This document shows positions 1-4,975 of a stretch of DNA of 5,221 bases, one piece after another. Under the pieces are notes generated by a model. The model worked only from the letters and a program-made list of their open reading frames with translations. It ran no database searches and was not told the DNA's origin. Within the stretch, counting starts at the first letter, position 1. Each line of letters starts with the position of its first letter. This DNA is from Candidatus Omnitrophota bacterium. Lineage in GTDB: Bacteria > Verrucomicrobiota > Verrucomicrobiia > Limisphaerales > UBA1319. Location: assembly GCA_023473405.1 (NCBI GenBank), contig JAMCZD010000154.1:1-5221 (forward strand), read 5' to 3'. The translations under genes and the position numbers were made by a program.

Positions 1-61
1 GAACAAGGTTCTGTCCCATTACCGCCAGGCCGATCAGTCCGATATCTGCTGTAGGTTCCAT
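1..61 (-). CDS. gnd: 6-phosphogluconate dehydrogenase (decarboxylating), N-terminal fragment
   Basis: Reading the minus strand from the ATG at 61-59 gives 20 codons, MEPTADIGLIGLAVMGQNLV, before the window ends. This matches the start of 6-phosphogluconate dehydrogenase, whose N-terminus has an ADIGLIGLAVMGxNL stretch. The GLAVMG part (residues 11-16) is the dinucleotide-binding turn of the NADP Rossmann fold. The family oxidatively decarboxylates 6-phosphogluconate to ribulose 5-phosphate in the cytosol, making NADPH in the pentose phosphate pathway. A second in-frame ATG lies two codons upstream (67-65), so the start could be either; I prefer 61 because family members begin a few residues before ADIGLIG. 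No good Shine-Dalgarno site is visible ahead of either. The catalytic domain lies outside the window, so intactness cannot be judged. Related short-chain paralogues share GLGxMG rather than GLAVMGxNL, which favours the long decarboxylating form. Confidence 0.85.
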   Translation of the reverse strand, partial: MEPTADIGLIGLAVMGQNLV

Positions 62-122
62 AATCATAAAAATTGACTTTTACCTTACCGAAAGCGACCG
101 GGCGCGCCAGAAGTTTTTTTAT

Positions 123-185
123 GGGATGGGAAGGACCCAAGGGACGGAAAGGACGGAAGGGACGAAAGGGACTCAAGCGACGCAA
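123..185. repeat. 9-bp tandem repeat, consensus GGGACGGAA, about 7 units
   Basis: Read in register from 123, the units are gggatggga, aggacccaa, gggacggaa, aggacggaa, gggacgaaa, gggactcaa and gcgacgcaa: seven contiguous 9-mers with no indels. The last six are the clearest; the first is a weaker match (7 of 9). The array is purine-rich on the plus strand. Because 9 is a multiple of 3, one plus-strand frame reads as GPK-GRK-GRK-GRK-GLK-RRK, a collagen-like G-X-Y run. I take this as a by-product of the unit rather than evidence of a protein. The function is unknown; replication slippage is the simplest origin. Confidence 0.85.
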
Positions 186-254
186 GGGGATGCTGGGCAT
201 AACGCACTTCGCGCTCATTGCTCTCAGCCGCTGCCGCTGCTTCTACTCACCCTG

Positions 255-324
255 CCCTCCGCCCTTAGCTCGTTGCCCTTAGCCCTTAGCCCATAGCCCT
301 TAGCCCTTAGCCCTTAGCCCTTGG
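255..324. repeat. 7-bp tandem repeat, CCCTTAG (CTAAGGG on minus), 10 units
   Basis: From 255 to 324 the sequence divides into exactly ten 7-mers: ccctccg, cccttag, ctcgttg, cccttag, cccttag, cccatag, cccttag, cccttag, cccttag, cccttgg. Six are perfect, two differ by one base, and two are degenerate at the left side, so decay is concentrated at that end. On the minus strand, which is the sense strand for lpxI and gnd, the array reads GGGCTAA repeated. Seven GGG tracts in a row (320 down to 276) are spaced by exactly 4 nt, a canonical G-quadruplex pattern. It begins 8 bases past the last base of the lpxI stop codon. It resembles telomere-type repeats in form only; nothing suggests a chromosome end. 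Confidence 0.92.
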
Positions 325-326
325 CG

Positions 327-348
327 TGAAATCTAAGCCGGGATTTCA
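327..348 (-). other. Inverted repeat spanning the lpxI stop codon
   Basis: TGAAATC (327-333) and GATTTCA (342-348) are perfect 7-bp inverted arms around an 8-base loop that contains the lpxI TAG stop. In the lpxI transcript this would be an A/U-rich hairpin at the very 3' end of the gene, followed within a few bases by the G-rich 7-bp array. There is no U-run after it, so it does not look like a standard intrinsic terminator. It could act with a downstream G-rich structure in slowing polymerase or protecting the mRNA end, or be chance. Confidence 0.4.
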
Positions 349-1190
349 GCTTCTTGGGGGCCGACGGTGGTTATGCTGATTTTGTGGCGGCGGGCGAGTT
401 GTTCAACGGGCTCTTGTTCGAGCAGGAGCGTCTGGCCGGCTTCGAAAGCCAGGACAGCTATCTTTGCGGTGGCGCAGGTCTGGAGCGTATGGGGACCGAT
501 GCAGGGAATATCGAATCGGAAATCATGATTTTCCTTGGCCACCTTTATGGCCACGGCCCCGCCCGATTTGCCGGCCAGCTCGCCGCCTCGAGACAGGCAG
601 GCATCGGTTCCCTCGAAGCCCTCCACAGCCAGCACAGCGCCTTTTTTGACGACAACTGTTTGGCCGATTTCCAACCGGGCAACCCCTTTGGCAATGGTGA
701 AGCCAAATTGAACATCCTGGCGCTGGGCGTTGGACAATTTCGGGCCGAGGCGGAACCCCTCGCTCGGCATGAACGCGCGCAACCAGGGGACGGCCGGGAC
801 GAGCACGATGCCGCTGCCGGCCAATTCGTCGGCGATGGCGCCAAAGATGGAATGGGCGTTGTTGACCTTCAACCTAAGCAGCAGGGCCAACGCCCGCCAA
901 TCCGGTCGGAGATCAAACAAGTTCCTGGGAGCAACCTGGCCCAGCATGACGCACCTGGTGACGCCGCGTTCGGCAAAGGCTTTGATCAATCTGGTCAATT
1001 GTCCCACCTTGATCCAGACGAGGTCATCCACCAAGGATGCCAGTTCGGGATTGGTCTCCCCTTCGATGGCAACGGCAACCAGGCGCCTGACGCCCATCCG
1101 GCGCGCCTGGCGGGCAAAGATCAAGGGCAAGGAACGATTGCCGGCAATCAAGCCAAGCGTTTCGAGGCGAATGTCCGGTTCGATAGCCAT
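333..1190 (-). CDS. lpxI: UDP-2,3-diacylglucosamine pyrophosphatase LpxI (DUF1009 family)
   Basis: The 285-residue product matches the LpxI family (about 280 residues in characterised members). LpxI hydrolyses UDP-2,3-diacylglucosamine to 2,3-diacylglucosamine 1-phosphate plus UMP, the fourth step of lipid A synthesis, at the cytoplasmic face of the inner membrane. It replaces the unrelated LpxH. Visible hallmarks are the N-terminal LGLIAGNRSLPLIFA (12-26), VMLGQVAPRNLF (81-92), VNNAHSIFGAIADEL (109-123), EGFEGTDACLSRGG (190-203) and FRFDIPCIGPHTLQT (224-238). The last two carry conserved acidic residues that are candidates for metal-dependent catalysis. I chose the ATG at 1190. A TTG at 1316 would add 42 residues unlike the family and overlap the upstream gene. 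AGGCGG (1202-1207) lies 11 bases before the ATG. The gene starts 74 bp after the disulfide oxidoreductase gene on the same strand. The usual lpxD-fabZ-lpxA-lpxB neighbours are absent from this window. Confidence 0.92.
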   Translation of the reverse strand: MAIEPDIRLETLGLIAGNRSLPLIFARQARRMGVRRLVAVAIEGETNPELASLVDDLVWIKVGQLTRLIKAFAERGVTRCVMLGQVAPRNLFDLRPDWRALALLLRLKVNNAHSIFGAIADELAGSGIVLVPAVPWLRAFMPSEGFRLGPKLSNAQRQDVQFGFTIAKGVARLEIGQTVVVKKGAVLAVEGFEGTDACLSRGGELAGKSGGAVAIKVAKENHDFRFDIPCIGPHTLQTCATAKIAVLAFEAGQTLLLEQEPVEQLARRHKISITTVGPQEAEIPA

Positions 1191-1201
1191 TCTGAACGAA
1201 T

Positions 1202-1207
1202 CCGCCT
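1202..1207 (-). promoter_or_regulatory. Probable ribosome binding site of lpxI
   Basis: On the minus strand this reads AGGCGG, five of six bases of AGGAGG, with 11 bases to the ATG at 1190. The spacing is slightly long. It supports the 1190 start over the longer TTG-initiated frame. Confidence 0.4.
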
Positions 1208-1264
1208 TGGCTGCGATCAGGCCGGGTGCGGGGCGAGGGAGCGAAGTTTTCACCGGGGAACGGT

Positions 1265-2671
1265 TCAATGGGCCGGTGTGATTTTGCGGGCCAGTTCTTC
1301 CGCCGGGTAGGTCCAAATCTCGGCCAGAGTGGGGTGGTAATGAGGCATGGCGGCCAGGGCGTGAACGGTCATGCGCTGGTAAATGGCGGCAATGATCTCA
1401 TGGATCAGTTCGCCTCCCATCGGGCCAACCACGCTTCCGCCGAGAATCTCGCCGCTTGCCGGATCGGCCAGCAATTTCACATAGCCATCAAGCGCATCCA
1501 TGATGATGGACTTGCCGTGGTCATTGAAGGGGTAACTGGCGGTCACGCAGGCCCGGCCGTGCACCTGGGCTTCTTTCTCGGTCAAACCGACCTGCGCCAG
1601 TTGTGGATCGGTGAAGATGACCTGGCACAGCAGACGATAGTCCATGCTCCGTTTCTTATGGGGATGGGCAATGTTATGGGCGGCGATTTCCCCCTGTTGA
1701 ACCGCCAGATGCACAATCTGATGCGGGTCGGTGCAATCCCCCGCCGCATATATGTGATGGGCGGTGGTCTGCATTTCCGTGTTGGTCAAAATACGCCCGC
1801 CTTCGGTAAATACCCCGGCATTTTCCAAACCGAGTGAGGCTATGTTGGCGGTCCGTCCCAGGGCCAGGAGAATCTCCTCGGCGGCGACGCGCACCACCTG
1901 GCCTTGGTGGTGAAAGGATACCCCTTTCAGGCCGCCTTCCTGCCAGGCATCGATCAGCTTGGTGCCGGTGAACACGGTCATGCCTTCGCGGCGAAAAACC
2001 GATTCGAGGACGCAGGCGGCGGAGGCATCGAACGAATGCAGGACATGTTCGCTGCGCTGCACCAGGGTCACCTTGACATTGAAGCGATTGAAAAACTGGG
2101 CCAGTTCGACCGCCACAGGTCCGCCGCCCAGGACGACGAGCGACCGGGGCGGTTTTGCAAGCGAGAGCGCGGTATCACTGGTCAGATAACCGATTTCCTT
2201 TAACCGTGGCAATGCCGGCGGGGAGACGTTGGACCCGGTGCTGATAACGAAGTTTTTGGCGGTGATGGTGCCGGTGGTGCTCAATGCGAGCGTGTGTTCG
2301 TCGACGAACCGGCCGGAGGCCTGTAGGAATTTAAAGCGGCCTTTGTTCAATTGTTGTTGCCGAAACCGGGCGAATTCCGCGATCAAGGCCGCCTTGCGCG
2401 CCATGACTTGGGAGAAATCGAAATGAATCCCTTGGGTTTGGATGCCCCAGGTGCCGGCCCGGCGGGCCATGTGCAGAACATCGGCGGCGTAGAGCAGCGC
2501 CTTGGTGGGCATGCACCCGCGCAGAATGCACAGGCCGCCAATTTCCTTGCCGCCTTCCAGGACCGCCACGCGCAAACCGGCTTCAGCGGCTGTTCGGGCC
2601 GCGGCATAGCCGGCGCTGCCGGCGCCAATTACCGCGAGATCATAATCAAAAGTTGATTGCCCACGTTCCAT
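1265..2671 (-). CDS. FAD-dependent pyridine nucleotide-disulfide oxidoreductase (dihydrolipoyl dehydrogenase-like)
   Basis: A complete 468-residue class I flavin disulfide reductase, the length typical of dihydrolipoyl dehydrogenase. The FAD-binding GAGSAG is at 16-21 and the redox-active pair is C48-ILRG-C53 (CX4C), followed by MPTKALL. The NAD(P)-binding GGGPVAVE is at 182-189, the second FAD motif YAAGDC at 308-313, and the C-terminal dimerisation domain ends with the His-Glu dyad in HYHPTLAE (H446, E451). All catalytic parts are present, so it should be an active enzyme. The substrate is open. The active-site context is CILRGCMPTK rather than the usual Lpd CLNVGCIPSK, and no lipoyl domain or 2-oxoacid dehydrogenase gene is adjacent. 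After the second Rossmann strand the sequence is VTLVQRSEHVL (201-211), without the acidic residue usual for NAD-specific Lpd, so NADPH use is possible. I chose the ATG at 2671, 9 residues ahead of the first strand; a TTG at 2707 is a longer alternative. No Shine-Dalgarno site precedes either. lpxI follows on the same strand. Confidence 0.9.
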   Translation of the reverse strand: MERGQSTFDYDLAVIGAGSAGYAAARTAAEAGLRVAVLEGGKEIGGLCILRGCMPTKALLYAADVLHMARRAGTWGIQTQGIHFDFSQVMARKAALIAEFARFRQQQLNKGRFKFLQASGRFVDEHTLALSTTGTITAKNFVISTGSNVSPPALPRLKEIGYLTSDTALSLAKPPRSLVVLGGGPVAVELAQFFNRFNVKVTLVQRSEHVLHSFDASAACVLESVFRREGMTVFTGTKLIDAWQEGGLKGVSFHHQGQVVRVAAEEILLALGRTANIASLGLENAGVFTEGGRILTNTEMQTTAHHIYAAGDCTDPHQIVHLAVQQGEIAAHNIAHPHKKRSMDYRLLCQVIFTDPQLAQVGLTEKEAQVHGRACVTASYPFNDHGKSIIMDALDGYVKLLADPASGEILGGSVVGPMGGELIHEIIAAIYQRMTVHALAAMPHYHPTLAEIWTYPAEELARKITPAH

Positions 2672-2815
2672 CAAGAGTGATTGTGCTACAAAGCAAGCGG
2701 TTTGCAAGAAAGAATTTTTGTGCAGTAATCGAATGCAATTGCCGGTGGTCCCGGGCGGACGGGGATTCCGTCCCGAGTCATTGACGGCGGGCCGATGGAC
2801 GATTAGCCTTTTGCA
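2672..2815. promoter_or_regulatory. Divergent promoter region between the oxidoreductase and lolC
   Basis: These 144 bases lie between two divergently transcribed genes, so they should contain both promoters. The part next to the oxidoreductase (2675-2745) is clearly more A/T-rich than the surroundings. Possible plus-strand boxes are TTGCAA (2703-2708) and, 15 bases on, AGTAAT (2724-2729) with an extended-10 TG at 2721-2722. A possible minus-strand pair is TTGCAA (2708-2703) and CACAAT (2686-2681), 16 bases apart, which would put the transcript start very near the ATG at 2671. Each box matches consensus at only about four of six positions, so the boxes are tentative although the region call is sound. 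Confidence 0.45.
2757..2773 (+). other. Short GC-rich hairpin in the lolC upstream region
   Basis: GGACGG (2757-2762) and CCGTCC (2768-2773) form a 6-bp stem with a 5-base loop, GGATT. It lies 42 bases before the lolC ATG. It has no T-run, so it is not a terminator. If lolC transcription starts near 2736 it would sit in the 5' leader and could affect translation; it may equally be an operator or chance in GC-rich DNA. Confidence 0.35.
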
Positions 2816-4105
2816 ATGTCGCGGCTGCCGTTTGAATTATTGCTGGCCTTTCGATACTTGCGTCCGAAAAGGACCTACGTGTCGATCATCACCCTGATCT
2901 CGATTATCGGGGTGATGCTGGGGGTTGCGGTGCTCATCATAGTGATCAGCGTGATGAGCGGCTTTGACCAGCAATTGCGCGAAAAAATCCTCGGCTTCAA
3001 CGCGCACCTCAAGGTTTTCAGGGACACCCCGATGCGCGACTACAGAGAGGCGATGCGGATCGTTTCGGCCAACCACCTGGTAAGGGGTGTGGCACCGTTT
3101 GTGATCGGGCCCGTGCTGGCCGAGACGGAACCTGAAGATAGCCAGACGTCGTCCAACCGCGAGAGCCCACAGGTGCTGGCCCCTTTCATTCGCGGCATTG
3201 ATCCGGGGCGCGAATCCTCGGTCAGCATCCTGCCTTCGAGCATCAAAGAAGGACGGTTCGACGTGAGCGGCAACGGCGTGCTGATTGGCAGTGAATTGGC
3301 GCAGGCTATGGGGCTTGACGTAGGGGATAAACTGGCCATTTACTCGCCCCGCAGCTTCCAGGAAATGCGCGAGGGCCAAAAACATCATGAAGAGGTTTTT
3401 TCTCTGCCCGATGATTTTGTCGTGAAAGGCATCTTCGACGTTGGTTATTACGATTACGATGCGAATGTGGTGGTTTGCTCGCTGGCCAACGCCCAAGACC
3501 TCTACGATCTGAACGACTCTGTCCATGGCCTGCTCGTGATGCTCCATGATCCGTTCCAGGCGGACGAAGCGCGGACCCAATTGCGGCAGAGCCTGGGACC
3601 TGGATTTGTGATTCGCACCTGGATGGAGGACAATTCGGGCATCCTCAACGCCCTGATAGTGGAAAAGAACGTGATGTTCTATTTGTTGTTTTTCATCGTT
3701 GTGGTGGCGGCGTTTGGCATTACCAGCGCCCTGATCACTTTCGTGGTGCAGAAAACCCGCGAAATTGGCATGCTCAAGGCATTGGGGGCGACCAGCGGGC
3801 AGGTGATGTGGCTGTTCTTGAGCCAAAGCGTGCTGGTGGGGGTTCTGGGAGGGGTCCGCGCTCTGGGGTTGGGCATGCTGGCGCTGGCGTATCGCAATGA
3901 GTTCCTGCATTTTATGAACCGCCTGACCGGTTTGGAATTGTTTCCGGCCTCGATCTATTCCTTTAACCTGCTGCCGGCGGTAATAGCCCCGGGTGACATC
4001 GCGATCATTTGCGGCGGCTCGCTGGTGGTTTGCCTGCTGGCGGGATTGCTTCCCGCCTGGAACGCCGGCCGGCTTAAGCCCGTCGAGGCCCTTCGCCATG
4101 AGTAA
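2816..4105 (+). CDS. lolC: Lipoprotein-releasing ABC transporter permease, LolC/LolE type
   Basis: The 429-residue product has the four-helix type VII (MacB/Lol) ABC permease layout. TM1 is at about 21-48, a large periplasmic domain at about 49-283, TM2 at about 285-312, TM3 at about 331-358 and TM4 at about 394-413. Family landmarks are FELLLAFRYLRPKRTYVS at the N-terminus, MSGFDQQLREKILGFNAHL (47-65), the cytoplasmic coupling segment QKTREIGMLKALGATSGQV (312-330) and the terminal LLPAWNAGRLKPVEALRHE (411-429). With LolD it would lift mature lipoproteins out of the inner membrane for hand-over to a periplasmic carrier (LolA type). The long N-terminal periplasmic domain and FELLLAFRYL start favour LolC/E over MacB or FtsX. 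LolC and LolE cannot be told apart by eye, and a homodimeric LolF-like role is possible because only one permease is present. Oddly, R348 falls inside TM3 (GGVRALGLG). The ATG at 2816 has no recognisable Shine-Dalgarno site. It overlaps lolD by 8 bp. Confidence 0.9.
   Translation: MSRLPFELLLAFRYLRPKRTYVSIITLISIIGVMLGVAVLIIVISVMSGFDQQLREKILGFNAHLKVFRDTPMRDYREAMRIVSANHLVRGVAPFVIGPVLAETEPEDSQTSSNRESPQVLAPFIRGIDPGRESSVSILPSSIKEGRFDVSGNGVLIGSELAQAMGLDVGDKLAIYSPRSFQEMREGQKHHEEVFSLPDDFVVKGIFDVGYYDYDANVVVCSLANAQDLYDLNDSVHGLLVMLHDPFQADEARTQLRQSLGPGFVIRTWMEDNSGILNALIVEKNVMFYLLFFIVVVAAFGITSALITFVVQKTREIGMLKALGATSGQVMWLFLSQSVLVGVLGGVRALGLGMLALAYRNEFLHFMNRLTGLELFPASIYSFNLLPAVIAPGDIAIICGGSLVVCLLAGLLPAWNAGRLKPVEALRHE
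4085..4088 (+). promoter_or_regulatory. Ribosome binding site deciding the lolD start
   Basis: GAGG (4085-4088), inside the last codons of lolC, stands 9 bases before the ATG at 4098. It supports 4098 as the lolD start. A longer open frame reaches back to 3993, but its extra 35 residues do not resemble an ABC ATPase and lie wholly over lolC. Confidence 0.45.
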
Positions 4106-4781
4106 ATTGTTCCTGGTGGCCAAAGGCCTGACCAAGCGTTACCAGGTGGGGCGCCGGTTGTTGGATGTGCTGCGCGGGATCGACCTCGAGCTCGGCCCCG
4201 GTGAGTTTGCGGCCCTCCGTGGGGCCTCGGGGGCGGGCAAGAGCACGCTATTGCATTTGCTGGGCGGGTTGGACGTTCCCAATTCGGGTGAAGTCTGGAT
4301 CGACGGGAACAACCTCGCCGTGATGTCCGACCGCGCCCTTTCCAAGTTTCGGAACCACCAGATCGGCTTTGTTTTCCAGGCCTACCATCTCCTGCCCGAA
4401 TTGGACGCGCTCGAGAACGTCTGTCTGCCCGCCCGAATGGCACGGCGCGATCCTGCCCAAACCGAGGCGCGCGGTCGGGAATTGCTGGATCGGGTCGGCC
4501 TCGGGGATCGACTGGAACATCGTCCGTCGGAACTGTCCGGCGGCGAACAACAACGCGTGGCAATCGCGCGCGCCCTGATCAACGAGCCCATCCTGGTCAT
4601 GGCTGACGAACCCACGGGCAACCTTGATTCGCACACCGGGCATGAGATCATCGAGCTGTTGTGGTCCATCTGGACCGAACGGAAGGTTACTCTGGTCATT
4701 GCCACCCACGATGCACGGGTGGCCGCCCGCGCCCCGCGGATACTCGATTTAGTCGACGGCCAAATCACTGATGCCGCTTGA
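4098..4781 (+). CDS. lolD: Lipoprotein-releasing ABC transporter ATP-binding protein LolD
   Basis: The 227-residue product is a single, complete ABC nucleotide-binding domain of the LolD/MacB class; LolD is usually about 230 residues. Walker A is GASGAGKST (42-50), the Q-loop FVFQAYHLLP has Q94, and the signature LSGGEQQR is at 146-153. Walker B with its catalytic Glu is ILVMADEPT (165-173, E171), the D-loop is GNLD (174-177), and the switch His is H204 in IATHD. FQxYHLLPELxALENVxLPxxM after the Q-loop is typical of the LolD/MacB/FtsE group. It would bind the coupling helices of the preceding permease on the cytoplasmic side and power lipoprotein extraction. Its ATG lies within the end of lolC (shared bases ATGAGTAA, 4098-4105), so translation is probably coupled and the subunits made together. 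The permease partner is what argues for Lol rather than a drug or cell-division transporter. Confidence 0.9.
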   Translation: MSKLFLVAKGLTKRYQVGRRLLDVLRGIDLELGPGEFAALRGASGAGKSTLLHLLGGLDVPNSGEVWIDGNNLAVMSDRALSKFRNHQIGFVFQAYHLLPELDALENVCLPARMARRDPAQTEARGRELLDRVGLGDRLEHRPSELSGGEQQRVAIARALINEPILVMADEPTGNLDSHTGHEIIELLWSIWTERKVTLVIATHDARVAARAPRILDLVDGQITDAA

Positions 4782-4797
4782 GGCCGGTCACCGGCAT
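4771..4797 (+). other. Overlapping inverted repeats at the lolD stop
   Basis: Two mutually exclusive stems share bases here. ATGCCG (4771-4776) can pair with CGGCAT (4792-4797) around a 15-base loop. GCCGG (4783-4787) can pair with CCGGC (4791-4795) around TCA. They span the lolD TGA (4779-4781). Only a short CTTT follows, so this is at best a weak transcription terminator; it may mark the 3' end of the lolCD message. Confidence 0.3.
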
Positions 4798-4975
4798 TCC
4801 TTTGGCCGCGGGACAGGCCTGGCAGAGGCGGGTGGCTGACGGAGTGCGCGTTCGACGCCGGCACCAGCATCGGTGGACGGCAAGGAGTTGGCCTGAGAAT
4901 TGCTGTTTGATCATCTGATAATAAGGCAGTTGCTTTAATGTGGTGGATTCCCGTAAGCTAACGGAGTCTACTGAA
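4782..4975 (+). promoter_or_regulatory. Intergenic region upstream of ilvE, probable promoter and RBS
   Basis: This 194-base gap has no coding frame that I recognise. The first 110 bases are GC-rich like the genes. From about 4895 to 4945 the composition turns A/T-rich and includes GATAAT (4917-4922, five of six to TATAAT) and TTTAAT (4934-4939, five of six). No -35 box stands at a good distance from either, so the exact promoter is unresolved. GGAG (4963-4966), 9 bases before the ATG at 4976, is a good Shine-Dalgarno site. The gap suggests ilvE is transcribed separately from lolCD. Confidence 0.4.

Larger units (their letters stand above)
62..332. other. Intergenic region between lpxI and gnd, repeat-rich
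   Basis: These 271 bases separate the lpxI stop from the gnd start, both on the minus strand. They hold a 9-bp tandem array (123-185), a 7-bp tandem array (255-324) and, between them, about 70 bases of unremarkable sequence with a small GCTGCC duplication near 229-240. An A/T-rich stretch (62-85) lies just upstream of gnd and could contain its promoter, but I cannot pick convincing -35/-10 boxes. A plus-strand frame with an ATG at 121 and a TAG at 280-282 stays open for 53 codons. It is driven by the 9-bp array, has no Shine-Dalgarno site, and ends inside the 7-bp array, so I do not call it a gene. Confidence 0.7.

Noticed and set aside
121..282. Small plus-strand ORF (53 codons from ATG 121) with collagen-like G-X-K/R triplets
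   Set aside because: It has no Shine-Dalgarno site, is composed largely of the 9-bp array, and ends inside the 7-bp array; a repeat-driven open frame is more likely. It is kept as a question in the findings.
255..324. CCCTTAG array considered as a CRISPR array or a telomere
   Set aside because: The units are 7 bp with no unique spacers and no cas genes, so it is not CRISPR. It lies between two ordinary chromosomal genes and is only 70 bp long, so it is not a chromosome end.
1251..1278. Inverted repeat CACCGG/CCGGTG around the oxidoreductase stop, considered as a terminator between it and lpxI
   Set aside because: The 18-base loop is large and the minus-strand sequence after it is AAAAC, not a T-run. 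The TTTT lies on the plus-strand side, where no gene would use it.
354..1310. 318-codon open frame on the plus strand opposite lpxI
   Set aside because: It lies antisense to a well-recognised LpxI gene, its translation resembles no family I know, and long antisense frames are expected in GC-rich coding DNA.
1226..1837. 203-codon plus-strand frame opposite the 3' end of the oxidoreductase gene
   Set aside because: It is antisense to a complete enzyme with all motifs, and shows no recognisable domain.
2837..4135. 432-codon open frame on the minus strand opposite the permease
   Set aside because: The translation is rich in His, Gln and Arg, typical of the reverse complement of a membrane protein gene. 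The plus-strand LolC-type protein explains the region fully.
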